Assembly: GCA_903945435.1 (NCBI GenBank)
Contig: CAJAVM010000021.1
Coordinates: 1 to 57,586, forward strand
Length of the DNA stretch: 57,586 bases
Direction of reading: 5' to 3'
Source: an uncultured bacterium
GTDB lineage: Bacteria; Patescibacteriota; Patescibacteriia; Patescibacteriales; UBA12465
Below the pieces are notes generated by a model that was not told the origin of the DNA, searched no databases, and was given only the letters and a program-made list of their open reading frames with translations. Below, piece by piece: positions 40,963-48,954 of this stretch; position 1 is the first letter of the stretch; each line of letters opens with the position of its first letter. Made by a program: the position numbers and the translations under genes.

Positions 40963-42342
40963 GTGATATCCGTCTTAATTTTAGCTTTAATATTTTTTAC
41001 GGTAATAGCGAGCCTGCGTACAGACTTAGCACTCTTTTTTATTGTTGCTCTACTTCCCTCATATTTAATTCGCTTTAGCACTTTTGGCATACCTTTTACA
41101 TTTTTAGAAGCGATGGTTTTAATCAGTTTCGCGGCTTGGTTTATCAAAAATGTTTTTCCGAATTTTAAAAATTGGCTACAAAACAGACGACAGCGCGTCG
41201 CCTACCCATTTGGACTCGAAATAATTGCAATTATTGTAATTTCATTTATTGCTGTTGGGGTAACAGGATTCAATACTAGTGCGATGGGTATTTGGAAAGC
41301 TTATTTTTTTGAACCGATTCTAGTATTTATTTTAATTTTAAATGTTTGGCCACAAGAGAAAGGGAGAAAAAAAATAATGACTGCTCTTCTCATCGGGGCT
41401 GTCGGGACAGCTCTTGTCGCTCTATTCCAACAAGCGACCGGCTTATTTATTTTTAATAAATTTTGGGCAGCCGCGGAAACAAGACGCGTTGTTTCTTTTT
41501 TTGGATATCCTAATGCAGTTGGACTTTTTCTAGCACCACTAGTAATGATTTTTTCGGGATGGTTATTATCTATTAAAGAAACAACCATCAAAAGTTGGAT
41601 ACACAGAATAATAATCGGTCTCACTATAATCATCTCTTTATTAGCAATTTACTTTGCAAAGTCTGAGGGAGCCTTGGTTGGTTTGATTGCGGCTATATTC
41701 CTATTCGGCATCTTCGCCAGCAAAAAATCAAGAATCATTTTCATTGTCGGAGCGGTATTAGTAATCGTAACAACTCTCTCGGTACCAAAATTAAAAACAT
41801 ATGCTACAGAAAAAATATTACTCCGTGATTTATCCGGTGAAATAAGACAAAGGCAATGGACAGAAACAATGATGACTTTCAAGGGCTGGAAAATAGTAAC
41901 TGGAAATGGTTTAAGTGGTTACCCAGCGGCCGTACAACAATATCATCAAGAAGGAATATTTTTTAATCGCGATAACATAGAAAATTTTGATTCCAAGTTA
42001 TACGGAAGTGCGGAATTACGTGCTAAATATTGGCAACCAGTAGAAATATACATGTACCCTCATAATATTTTCTTAAACTTTTGGAGCGAACTAGGAATAT
42101 TTGGATTAATCATATTTGTCTGGCTAATTGCTAAATATCTAGTCATATCTTTAAAAATAGCACTTCCAAAAAATGGACCAAAAAATTATTTAGCCTTAGG
42201 ATTGTTTAGTGCAATGATAGTTATAGTTATCCACGGGTTAGTCGATGTTCCTTATTTTAAAAATGATTTATCAATAATGTTTTTCATTTTTCTAGCTTTA
42301 CTAGGCTCGCTAATGTTAGATAATCAAATAAAAAAAATATAA
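40963..42342 (+). CDS. O-antigen ligase/polymerase-like membrane protein (Wzy_C family)
   Basis: 459 aa with about ten to twelve membrane segments and a large periplasmic-type loop near residues 295-370 containing QRQWTETMMTFKGWKIVTGNGLSGYP and PHNIFLNFWSELGIFGL. PHNxFL in the long loop is the hallmark of WaaL/Wzy_C ligases and polymerases that transfer or polymerise lipid-linked glycans. Start is GTG at 40963; no ATG fits in frame upstream. The RluB-like gene follows after ten bases. Confidence 0.82.
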   Translation: MISVLILALIFFTVIASLRTDLALFFIVALLPSYLIRFSTFGIPFTFLEAMVLISFAAWFIKNVFPNFKNWLQNRRQRVAYPFGLEIIAIIVISFIAVGVTGFNTSAMGIWKAYFFEPILVFILILNVWPQEKGRKKIMTALLIGAVGTALVALFQQATGLFIFNKFWAAAETRRVVSFFGYPNAVGLFLAPLVMIFSGWLLSIKETTIKSWIHRIIIGLTIIISLLAIYFAKSEGALVGLIAAIFLFGIFASKKSRIIFIVGAVLVIVTTLSVPKLKTYATEKILLRDLSGEIRQRQWTETMMTFKGWKIVTGNGLSGYPAAVQQYHQEGIFFNRDNIENFDSKLYGSAELRAKYWQPVEIYMYPHNIFLNFWSELGIFGLIIFVWLIAKYLVISLKIALPKNGPKNYLALGLFSAMIVIVIHGLVDVPYFKNDLSIMFFIFLALLGSLMLDNQIKKI

Positions 42343-42352
42343 ATATAATAAT

Positions 42353-43078
42353 ATGAATGCAGTTTTACAAAAAGTAATCGCTGATAGCGGCTTAGCCTCC
42401 AGACGAGAAGCGGAAAAAATGATAAAAATGGGCTCAATTAAAGTTAATGGTAAACTAGCTATCTTAGGAGATAGAGCTGATATAACCAAAGACATTGTTA
42501 CCTTTCGAGGAAAACCATTACCGCAATCCGTTGGTAAAATTTATATTAAACTAAATAAACCTGTCGGATATACCTGTACTAACCGCTCATTTCCTGGTGA
42601 ACAAAATGTTTTTCAGCTTATATCTTTAAAAGATAGATTATTTTCTATTGGCCGCTTAGATAAGGATAGCCGTGGAATAATCATTTTAACCAATGATGGC
42701 GATTTGGCTCAAAAAATTTCTCATCCGAAATTACAGCATGAAAAAGTATACGAGGTTAAACTTTTCCAACAAAGAGGTGAGGATTTTTCTGAATATGAAG
42801 GAAGACAAATTGCCTATCTACTAACCAAAGGGGTTGAAATCGGAGAAGGAGACGGAATAGTAAAAGCAAAAAGAGCTGAATATTTACAAGATAATCATTT
42901 TATCGTAACCTTAGGCGAGGGGAGAAAAAGACAAATCAGAAGAATGTTCGGTGGCTTAAAATTAAGGGTTGCTGATTTACAAAGAACTAACTTCGCTGGC
43001 ATTGGACTAGGTGGGATTAAAGAAGGCGAATGGAGAAATTTAAGTCCTCAAGAAGTAGAAAAATTAAAAAATAAATAG
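42353..43078 (+). CDS. RsuA/RluB-family rRNA pseudouridine synthase
   Basis: 241 aa. The N-terminal S4 domain (LQKVIADSGLASRREAEKMI) is followed by the catalytic motif GRLDKDSRGIIILTNDG with the active-site Asp, then KVYEVKL and GRKRQIRRMF. Members modify one uridine in 16S or 23S rRNA; the exact site cannot be told. It lies immediately after the O-antigen ligase-like gene and before tRNA-Ser. Confidence 0.93.
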   Translation: MNAVLQKVIADSGLASRREAEKMIKMGSIKVNGKLAILGDRADITKDIVTFRGKPLPQSVGKIYIKLNKPVGYTCTNRSFPGEQNVFQLISLKDRLFSIGRLDKDSRGIIILTNDGDLAQKISHPKLQHEKVYEVKLFQQRGEDFSEYEGRQIAYLLTKGVEIGEGDGIVKAKRAEYLQDNHFIVTLGEGRKRQIRRMFGGLKLRVADLQRTNFAGIGLGGIKEGEWRNLSPQEVEKLKNK

Positions 43079-43083
43079 AACCG

Positions 43084-43171
43084 GGAGACGTGGCAGAGCT
43101 GGTTGAATGCGCCACACTCGAAATGTGGTATACCAGAAATGGTATCAGGGGTTCAAATCCTCTCGTCTCCG
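43084..43171 (+). tRNA. tRNA-Ser (anticodon CGA)
   Basis: Acceptor GGAGACG/CGTCTCC, anticodon loop CTCGAAA in a CCACA/TGTGG stem, long variable arm TATACCAGAAATGGTATC, T-arm AGGGG-TTCAAAT-CCTCT. Discriminator G; CCA is not encoded. Confidence 0.93.
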
Positions 43172-43180
43172 CAGACGCAA

Positions 43181-43208
43181 AAGACCCTAACAAGGGTCTT
43201 TTTTATTT
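43181..43208 (+). terminator. Terminator of tRNA-Ser
   Basis: AAGACCC-TAACAA-GGGTCTT followed by TTTTATTT. Confidence 0.85.
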
Positions 43209-43253
43209 GAACTAAACGTTTCTTGATGATAATATAAAAGAAATAATAACTAT

Positions 43254-43751
43254 ATGTCCAAAATAACAATTAGATACCAGTTAGTTAAGGATGCTAAAAG
43301 ATTTTTTGAAATTTTAAATAATCCTAACTTTATTTATTTTTCAGTTACTGTAAATTCCATTGCTGATGAAAAAAAGATATTAAAAGAAAATCCGAAACGT
43401 AGAAAAAATAACGAGTCCTGGAATTATTCTATTCTCTATGATAACCAAGTGGTCGGTGGAATCGGAATAAGAATTAACCAAGCTCGAAAATTTACTGGAG
43501 AGATTGGTTATTTTGTTGATGAGAAATATTGGGGAAAAGGAATAACGACGGAAGCAGTTAAGCTAGCCGAGCAAGAGGGATTTAAAAAACTCGGCTTAAC
43601 CCGAATAGAAATACTAATGCAACCAAAAAACAAAGCAAGCGAAAAAGTTGCTATAAAAAATGGTTATACAAAAGAGGGTAAATTAAAAAAAGCTATTAAA
43701 GATAAAAACGGCATTATGAAAGATGCATTTTTGTATGCTAAAGTTTTATAA
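43254..43751 (+). CDS. GNAT acetyltransferase, RimJ/RimL-like
   Basis: 165 aa. The motif A block GEIGYFVDEKYWGKGITTEAVKLAEQEGF and the motif B segment LTRIEILMQPKNKASEKVAIKNGY are those of RimJ/RimL-type N-terminal or aminoglycoside-like acetyltransferases. The substrate is unknown. Its stop is two bases before the SET-domain gene, so the two are likely co-expressed. Confidence 0.88.
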   Translation: MSKITIRYQLVKDAKRFFEILNNPNFIYFSVTVNSIADEKKILKENPKRRKNNESWNYSILYDNQVVGGIGIRINQARKFTGEIGYFVDEKYWGKGITTEAVKLAEQEGFKKLGLTRIEILMQPKNKASEKVAIKNGYTKEGKLKKAIKDKNGIMKDAFLYAKVL

Positions 43752-43753
43752 AT

Positions 43754-44173
43754 ATGAAAAAGAAAATTAAACTTCCACACGATAATGCTTATACTAGGCT
43801 AGCGCCCTCTAAAATACAGGGTATTGGAGTTTTTGCAATCAGAGATATACCTAAAGGCGTAAATGTTTTTGAAGGAGAAACAAGTAAACTAATTTGGTTT
43901 AGTAAAAAACAAGTAGATGGTCTCGAGCCGGCAATAAAAAAGTTGTACGAGGATTTTTGTATTTTGGAAGGAGATAATTATGGCGCGCCAGATAACTTCA
44001 ATAATATTTCTATCGGCTGGTATTTAAATCATAACTCTAAAAATCCAAATATTATTTGCAATTCAGACTGCGAATATATTTCTAAACGAAAAATACTTAA
44101 AGGCGAAGAACTAAGTGTTAATTATTCTAGTTTCGCTGATAACCATGCGCATCTAGCAAAAAATAGAAAATAA
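43754..44173 (+). CDS. SET-domain protein (putative lysine methyltransferase)
   Basis: 139 aa. SKIQGIGVFAIRDIPKGVNVFEGE is the SET N-terminal block, WYLNHNSKNPNI the NHS-pN block, and ILKGEELSVNYSSF the GEEL-x-x-NY end. The whole protein is little more than the SET core, with no pre- or post-SET zinc cluster. SET proteins methylate lysines in proteins; bacterial targets are mostly unknown. Coupled to the RimJ/L-like acetyltransferase, so both may modify proteins. Confidence 0.88.
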   Translation: MKKKIKLPHDNAYTRLAPSKIQGIGVFAIRDIPKGVNVFEGETSKLIWFSKKQVDGLEPAIKKLYEDFCILEGDNYGAPDNFNNISIGWYLNHNSKNPNIICNSDCEYISKRKILKGEELSVNYSSFADNHAHLAKNRK

Positions 44174-44175
44174 AA

Positions 44176-44220
44176 AAGCTTCGTGTCCAACATTAGTTGT
44201 TGAAAACGAAGCTCTTTTTT
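44176..44220 (+). terminator. Terminator after the GNAT-SET pair
   Basis: AGCTTCGT (44178-44185) with ACGAAGCT (44206-44213), and an inner CAAC-ATTA-GTTG stem, followed by a T-run. It may work for the convergent minus-strand gene too. Confidence 0.8.
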
Positions 44221-44765
44221 TATCCCACGATGAGAAAATATAGGTGATGGTTTTTTATCACCCAATCATAAATTGTACCCAGCATGAGCCCATGTTCGGT
44301 ATCCCTACTCAAACTTGGAAAAGATTTAATTGCTCTCCCTAAAGAGTTATACTCTCTAGTTGCGAGAACAAAAAAATCTTGTTGGTTCAGAAAATCTTTT
44401 TCCTGAACTGCTATTTGAGCCAACATACTCAGTTCAATAATTCCGGCCGCTTCTTTTTGATAAGCAGCTAAGAGTTCATAAACTTTGGTCATGTCTGGAT
44501 AAGGCAAAGCTTTATCTTCCCACAAATCAACTAGCGATAGTTTCACTCTTCGAGTTCCTCTTTTAATGGAGTTAACTTTAAAAAGATCCTGATTATCAAC
44601 TAAATCAATTACGGGCAGCAAAGCGCCAAGCGTGGTCTTACCATAATCAATGGTAATGACTCTCTCCCAAACAACTTGCAGTTTGGGTTTTAAAATTTGG
44701 ACATAGTCCAATTGAGGAAACTGCTGTTTGCGAATAACAGCTGGTAAAAAACTTGCTTTGTTCAT
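44220..44765 (-). CDS. Uncharacterised protein
   Basis: About 181 aa from ATG 44765 (MNKASFLPAVIRK); the frame could extend nine codons upstream. The sequence is mixed alpha/beta with VVWERVITIDYGKTTLGALLP and VKLSLVDLWEDKALPYPDMT; no catalytic pattern, membrane segment or zinc site. No family recognised. It is alone on its strand between the GNAT-SET terminator and tRNA-Asp. A slightly higher GC than its neighbours suggests it may be less typical of the genome. Confidence 0.6.
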   Translation of the reverse strand: MNKASFLPAVIRKQQFPQLDYVQILKPKLQVVWERVITIDYGKTTLGALLPVIDLVDNQDLFKVNSIKRGTRRVKLSLVDLWEDKALPYPDMTKVYELLAAYQKEAAGIIELSMLAQIAVQEKDFLNQQDFFVLATREYNSLGRAIKSFPSLSRDTEHGLMLGTIYDWVIKNHHLYFLIVG

Positions 44766-44848
44766 CTTTACGATTTTAAAATTAAAGGACAATTATTTTA
44801 ACGCGACTACTATCTTACCCTGTTAGCTAATATTTGTCAATGTAAGAC

Positions 44849-44878
44849 AAATAAAAACAACCTAACGATATTAGGTTG
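44849..44878 (-). terminator. Terminator of tRNA-Asp
   Basis: On the minus strand CAACCTAA-TATCG-TTAGGTTG is followed by TTTTTATTT. Confidence 0.83.
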
Positions 44879-44888
44879 CTTTACAATG

Positions 44889-44962
44889 CGGAACGGAAGG
44901 GACTCGAACCCTCGACCTCCTGCGTGACAGGCAGGCGTTCTAACCAACTGAACTACCGCTCC
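44889..44962 (-). tRNA. tRNA-Asp (anticodon GTC)
   Basis: Acceptor GGAGCGG/CCGTTCC (one G-U pair), anticodon loop CTGTCAC in a CCTGC/GCAGG stem, T-arm GAGGG-TTCGAGT-CCCTT. Discriminator G; CCA not encoded. Confidence 0.92.
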
Positions 44963-45149
44963 TTATATTTTTTGAAAAAGGCTTACTCAACAGTAAGTCA
45001 CAGAAAAAGCATAGCAAAAAGATTATTATTTGTCAAAAGGATTATGCCCTATAAAAACTTGCAAAAACAAGGGGTATATACTATAATTTAAACAGAACTA
45101 GAAAGATTTAGTTTTTTTAATTTACGCTAGTATAGAAAAAATAAACGAT

Positions 45150-45539
45150 ATGTCTGCGGAAAATAAAATCAGCCAAACAACAATTGAGGAAATTAAAGCC
45201 TCTCTTTTAACACAAAAAAAACAAATTTCAGAAGATTTACAAGATGTTTCTAAGATTGATAGTCATGAAGCCGATAATTTAGGTGCTCAATTTCCTGAAT
45301 ATGGCGATAAACCAGATGAAAATGCTCAAGAAATTAGTGATTTTTCTACAACCGTAGCTACTCAAAAAATATTAGAAAAAAGTCTAGAAGATATCAATAA
45401 AGCTCTAGAAAGAATCGAGAAAGGTACTTATGGTACCTGCAAATACTGTGGAAAATTAATTGCTGAAAAAAGATTAATGGCTAGGCCGACTGCCGGTGCC
45501 TGTGTAGCCTGTAAAACAGAGCTTCAAGAAAATGAATAA
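45150..45539 (+). CDS. DksA/TraR-family zinc-finger protein
   Basis: 129 aa. A helical hairpin (residues 5-85) with acidic tip residues is followed by the zinc finger GTCKYCGKLIAEKRLMARPTAGACVACK (Cx2C...Cx2C). DksA-type proteins insert into the RNA polymerase secondary channel; short TraR/YteA-like members have varied roles. No DksA-specific DxxDxA tip could be placed with confidence. Its end overlaps lspA by eight bases, indicating coupling. Confidence 0.87.
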   Translation: MSAENKISQTTIEEIKASLLTQKKQISEDLQDVSKIDSHEADNLGAQFPEYGDKPDENAQEISDFSTTVATQKILEKSLEDINKALERIEKGTYGTCKYCGKLIAEKRLMARPTAGACVACKTELQENE

Positions 45540-46020
45540 ACCTATCCTCAAAAAATACTTTACCGATATAGCTATTATACTAATAATAGCTATATTTTTT
45601 ATTGCCGATAGGTTATTTAAAGCTTTAGCTCTAAATATTAAAAGCGAAGACGCAAAAATTATTATTGACCCAATATTTCTTTTTAATTTTACCGAAAATA
45701 GAAATATTGCCTTTTCATTACCATTTAGCGGGCCAGTGCTTAATATAGTGATTATTTGCTTAATATTAGGTATAATATTTATAATAGGTCGCTTAATCTT
45801 TAGAGCCAAAAAGCTAACTTTAGAGGCCATGATATTGACATTTATCTTATTTGGTGCTATAAGTAATATAGTTGATCGTCTGCAATATGGCTTCGTAATT
45901 GACTATCTAGAAATAAAAAATTTCACAATTTTCAATTTAGCCGATGTCATGATTAGTGGCGGAGCATTATTTCTAATTCTTAAAAATTTTCAATCCATTA
46001 AAAAAGGCTATGATAAATAA
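45532..46020 (+). CDS. lspA: Lipoprotein signal peptidase II
   Basis: 162 aa with four membrane segments. The two catalytic aspartates are in GAISNIVDRLQYG and FNLADVMISGG. The N-terminal TENRNIAFSLPF block corresponds to the NxGxAFS family motif, here without the Gly. It cleaves prolipoproteins such as those at 17767 and 53906. Overlaps the DksA-like gene upstream and the 230-aa gene downstream. Confidence 0.92.
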   Translation: MNKPILKKYFTDIAIILIIAIFFIADRLFKALALNIKSEDAKIIIDPIFLFNFTENRNIAFSLPFSGPVLNIVIICLILGIIFIIGRLIFRAKKLTLEAMILTFILFGAISNIVDRLQYGFVIDYLEIKNFTIFNLADVMISGGALFLILKNFQSIKKGYDK

Positions 46021-46702
46021 ATTAGAAAGATACGAAATGGCTGAAAATAAAGCTGTCGCAAACGGTAATATTTTTGAAGCTGAAATGGTTGGAACGGCGA
46101 ATGGTCGCTCATATAAAGAAAAAGCTTACGCCGCACTATATCCTGAAAAATGTAAAACAGATAATTTGGATAATGAAGAACTTTTTGAAAAAATGTTACA
46201 AATCAGAGAAGATGCTCAGACTGAATTTAGAGATACAATGAATTTTAATAAAAAAAGAATTTCTCTTGATAAGGCGATGGAGCTCGTAGAGAAATGCCAA
46301 ACAAGCGACCCAGAAAATCCTACCCGCCTATTTGCCAACAAGTTATATCAAGCAGTAAAAAATAGATTCGTTAGCGATAAATATATTTTAAAATTTTTCT
46401 CGGCTGCTGGAGGTACGCATCTTGATGTCTCCCATGGAATAGATTGTTACTTTAAACTATACGACAAGAATACTGGAAAAGAATTAACCAGAGCAACAAT
46501 TGATATAACTCAACATCCAAAAAACGATTGGACAAAATCCGATGTCTTACTATATGTCGCCAAAGAAGATTCTGATAAATTAGATAATAGCCGTGGTAAC
46601 AAAAATTTCGATGCTAAATTTCTACAAGAAATAGTTGAAAAAGAGGCGGAAAAAATAACCGATGCGATGATAGAAAATTTTCAAAAAAGAATTAATATAT
46701 AA
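46010..46702 (+). CDS. Uncharacterised protein, possibly nuclease-like
   Basis: 230 aa, with an alternative start at M10 (46037). The N-terminal half is helical and charged. The second half has GGTHLDVSHGIDCYFKLYD and RATIDITQHP, where ID...x(n)...IDIT is faintly like the acidic core of PD-(D/E)xK proteins. That similarity is weak and I do not assign a function. It overlaps the end of lspA by eleven bases if the first start is used. Confidence 0.55.
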   Translation: MINKLERYEMAENKAVANGNIFEAEMVGTANGRSYKEKAYAALYPEKCKTDNLDNEELFEKMLQIREDAQTEFRDTMNFNKKRISLDKAMELVEKCQTSDPENPTRLFANKLYQAVKNRFVSDKYILKFFSAAGGTHLDVSHGIDCYFKLYDKNTGKELTRATIDITQHPKNDWTKSDVLLYVAKEDSDKLDNSRGNKNFDAKFLQEIVEKEAEKITDAMIENFQKRINI

Positions 46703-46739
46703 TCATAGTTCATTAGTACAAACCAATAAATAACATACC

Positions 46740-47084
46740 GTGACTCAGAAAATTGATTTAATTGGCGCGACCAAAAAACCGCCAAAAATTAGCCAAGCTG
46801 AATTTGACAACCTAATAGAACAGGTAGTTTACAGGCCATTAACTTTTCCTAAAGCGGTTTCTTTATGCTTCTGCAGACAATGCGGATCACATGGAGAAAT
46901 TACTCAGGAATATGCTAAAGGACTTGCGAAAATACTATTTCTATTCGGCGAAGAAACAGCCGTGGATGTAGAAAATTCAAAAGAATTACGTATGCACTAT
47001 TTTGTAACTAACCGTTGCGAAATCTGTTTTTGTGAGGAAATTCCGCTTTCTGTGGAAATTCACAAAATCGATTTTAAAGCCTAA
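46740..47084 (+). CDS. Small zinc-finger-like protein, unknown function
   Basis: 114 aa from a GTG start at 46740. Cysteines are arranged CFCRQC near residue 43 and CEICFC near 94, a plausible zinc site. The core includes ITQEYAKGLAKILFLFGEETAVDVEN. No family recognised. It follows the 230-aa gene by 37 bases on the same strand and is closed by a bidirectional terminator. Confidence 0.55.
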   Translation: MTQKIDLIGATKKPPKISQAEFDNLIEQVVYRPLTFPKAVSLCFCRQCGSHGEITQEYAKGLAKILFLFGEETAVDVENSKELRMHYFVTNRCEICFCEEIPLSVEIHKIDFKA

Positions 47085-47116
47085 GTTAAATATGTCTAAA
47101 CCGATATATAATCGGC

Positions 47117-47152
47117 AAAAAAAGGGTTAAACTTCGTGTTTAACCCCTTTTT
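47117..47152 (+). terminator. Bidirectional terminator between the zinc-finger-like gene and tsaE
   Basis: AAGGGTTAAAC and GTTTAACCCCTT form an 11-bp stem around TTCGT, with A-run and T-run on either side. Confidence 0.87.
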
Positions 47153-47574
47153 ATTTTTATTTTTCTAGATGATTCAGAAGTATTTTCTATATATATCCTA
47201 ATAATTTTTTTAGGTAAAATCGATTCTACTTTTTCAACCCACTCAATCGCCGTTACCGTATCTTTTGCTTTTAAAAATTCATTAACACCAAGAGCAATCA
47301 AGTCTTTTTCGGATGAAAGACGATAAGCATCAATATGACAAAATTCTTTTACTATAGATTTTGGTTTTGTTTTATATAATTTTAAAATATTAAAAGTCGG
47401 GCTATTAACTTGCATCTTTACTCCTAATCCCTGCGCTAAGCCCTGCAAAAAAGTTGTTTTCCCGGCTCCAAGATTTCCATACAAAGCAAAAATTTCTCCA
47501 CCTAAACAAGTTTGGCCAATTCTAAAACCTAAATCAGCAGTTTCTTTAAAATTGTTAGTGACCATCTTTTCCAT
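47140..47574 (-). CDS. tsaE: tRNA threonylcarbamoyladenosine biosynthesis ATPase TsaE
   Basis: 144 aa. Walker A GNLGAGKTTFLQGLA, followed by VNSPTFNILKLY and HIDAYRLSSEKD, the family's invariant blocks, and AIEWVEKV. It supports TsaB-TsaD in t6A synthesis. ATG at 47574; M4 is an alternative. Its 3' end lies inside the bidirectional terminator region. Confidence 0.95.
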   Translation of the reverse strand: MEKMVTNNFKETADLGFRIGQTCLGGEIFALYGNLGAGKTTFLQGLAQGLGVKMQVNSPTFNILKLYKTKPKSIVKEFCHIDAYRLSSEKDLIALGVNEFLKAKDTVTAIEWVEKVESILPKKIIRIYIENTSESSRKIKIKRG

Positions 47575-47587
47575 ATTTATATAAAAA

Positions 47588-47617
47588 ATAAAAAACAGAC
47601 GTCGAGCGCCTGTCTTT
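47588..47617 (-). terminator. Terminator of the tRNA-Leu/tRNA-Val unit
   Basis: On the minus strand ACAGGCG-CTCGA-CGTCTGT (one G-U pair), followed by TTTTT. Confidence 0.75.
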
Positions 47618-47624
47618 TATAATG

Positions 47625-47698
47625 TGGGCGCACAAGGATTCGAACCCTGGACCCCTTCGGTGTAAACGAAGTGCTCTAACCAGCTGAGCTATGCGCCC
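47625..47698 (-). tRNA. tRNA-Val (anticodon TAC)
   Basis: Acceptor GGGCGCA/TGCGCCC, D-arm AGCTCAGCTGGTTAGAGCA, anticodon loop TTTACAC in a CTTCG/CGAAG-like stem, T-arm CAGGG-TTCGAAT-CCTTG. Discriminator A; CCA not encoded. Confidence 0.93.
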
Positions 47699-47733
47699 TC
47701 AAGCGGCTAAGCCGCAATCTTCAAGCGAACGGT

Positions 47734-47820
47734 TGGTGGGCGAAAGAGGATTTGAACCTCCACAGCCTTGCGGCCACAAGCCCCTCAAGCTTGCGTGTCT
47801 ACCAATTTCACCATCCGCCC
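47734..47820 (-). tRNA. tRNA-Leu (anticodon GAG), CCA encoded
   Basis: Acceptor GGGCGGA pairs with TTCGCCC, anticodon loop TTGAGGG in a CAAGC/GCTTG stem, a long variable arm with TGGCCGCAAGGCTG, and T-arm GGAGG-TTCAAAT-CCTCT. Discriminator A at 47737 followed by CCA at 47734-47736. In tandem with tRNA-Val; the 35-base spacer has a GCGGC-TTA-GCCGC hairpin. Confidence 0.92.
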
Positions 47821-47841
47821 ATAATCTTCCTAAACGGTCGA

Positions 47842-48168
47842 TTATTTAACTACCTTTTCTTTTAACTTCTTCTTATATCCGGAACGAAGATAATATAATT
47901 TTGCTCTTCTTACTTCCGCTTCTTTCTTAATTTCAATTTTAGTAATTGTAGGAAGGTTTAATGGAAAAATTTTTTCTACACCAATACCATCGGAAACTTT
48001 ACGCACAGTAATAGTCGCCCCAATTTCTTTATTGTGCTTACGAGCAATAATCATTCCTTCAAAATATTGAACTCTTTCTTTTTCGTCGCCTTTTGAATTA
48101 AGCTCTTTAATCTTTTGATAAACCCTGACGGTCATGCCCGGTTTTAATTCCATTTTAGTTTCAACCAT
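47842..48168 (-). CDS. rplS: Large ribosomal subunit protein bL19
   Basis: 108 aa. Canonical segments KPGMTVRVYQKIKE, QYFEGMIIARKHNKEIGATITVRKVSDGIGVEKIFPL and RRAKLYYLRSGYKKK. Normal length. The tRNA-Leu and tRNA-Val genes follow on the same strand after 21 bases with no terminator between, so they may be co-transcribed. Confidence 0.97.
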   Translation of the reverse strand: MVETKMELKPGMTVRVYQKIKELNSKGDEKERVQYFEGMIIARKHNKEIGATITVRKVSDGIGVEKIFPLNLPTITKIEIKKEAEVRRAKLYYLRSGYKKKLKEKVVK

Positions 48169-48249
48169 ATAGTTGGTAAATATATAAACGAGACCTATTA
48201 AATCCCGTTATTTTACTTTTAATTTTATAAATCTTGTCTAATATTATAA

Positions 48250-48819
48250 TTAATTTTTGGATATGTCAAGATTTTTCTGAACAAAGTCGTAAACGGACTG
48301 AAAAACCTCATCTTGTGTCAAATTTGTAGTATCAAAATAAAAATCGTAATTACTTACATCATTTACATCTATACCGTAATACTTCTTATATCGCAACTTA
48401 TCGCTCACCAAACGCTTTCTGAGACTCTCCTTTACATCTTCTATGCTTTCAATGTTATTATCTTCATTTCTATCATTTTCTTGCTGTAAATGGCCAAAAA
48501 CTCGCCTATTTCCTTCTTCTTCAGTTACGTCAAAATACAATTTTAAGGAATGGGGGATTAAAAACCAAGACGTCCGACCTTCAATAATAAAATTATCTTC
48601 TGTTTCTCCTAGCTTTTTCTGATATTCATCGACTTCCTGGTCAGTTTGAGGGTCAGTTTCGCCTAATTTATTATACTCCGCTAAAGTCATTCCTCTTTTT
48701 CTAGCAGCCTCACGCCTTAATCCGCCGATATAATAACGTGGCCAACCGAGTTTTTCGGATAGTCTTTGAGCAATAGTACTTTTACCGGAACCATGGGCTC
48801 CACTAATTGAGATTATCAT
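48250..48819 (-). CDS. Cytidylate kinase-like P-loop kinase (archaeal-type CMK)
   Basis: 189 aa. Walker A SGAHGSGKSTIAQRL at the N-terminus, GGLRREAARKRGMTLAEYN in the nucleotide-monophosphate binding region, and FIIEGRTSWFLIP. The GLRREAA/GMTLAEYN pattern is that of the archaeal-type cytidylate kinase family. It would phosphorylate CMP/dCMP. Alone on the minus strand, with smc divergent. Confidence 0.85.
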   Translation of the reverse strand: MIISISGAHGSGKSTIAQRLSEKLGWPRYYIGGLRREAARKRGMTLAEYNKLGETDPQTDQEVDEYQKKLGETEDNFIIEGRTSWFLIPHSLKLYFDVTEEEGNRRVFGHLQQENDRNEDNNIESIEDVKESLRKRLVSDKLRYKKYYGIDVNDVSNYDFYFDTTNLTQDEVFQSVYDFVQKNLDISKN

Positions 48820-48954
48820 ATAAATTATATTAGCCGATTACCTTTCAAAAATCAATAAATTAACTTATAATAAAAATAGTTATAGGCCTTAGGCCATTTT
48901 TGATTTTAATAAATAAGCTTTTTCGTCTTTAAGACGATAAAATTCTCTTTTGAT

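Noticed and set aside
46010..46702. PD-(D/E)xK nuclease reading of the 230-aa protein
   Set aside because: Only a loose ID...IDIT pattern; the spacing and a catalytic Lys are not convincing, so no function is assigned.
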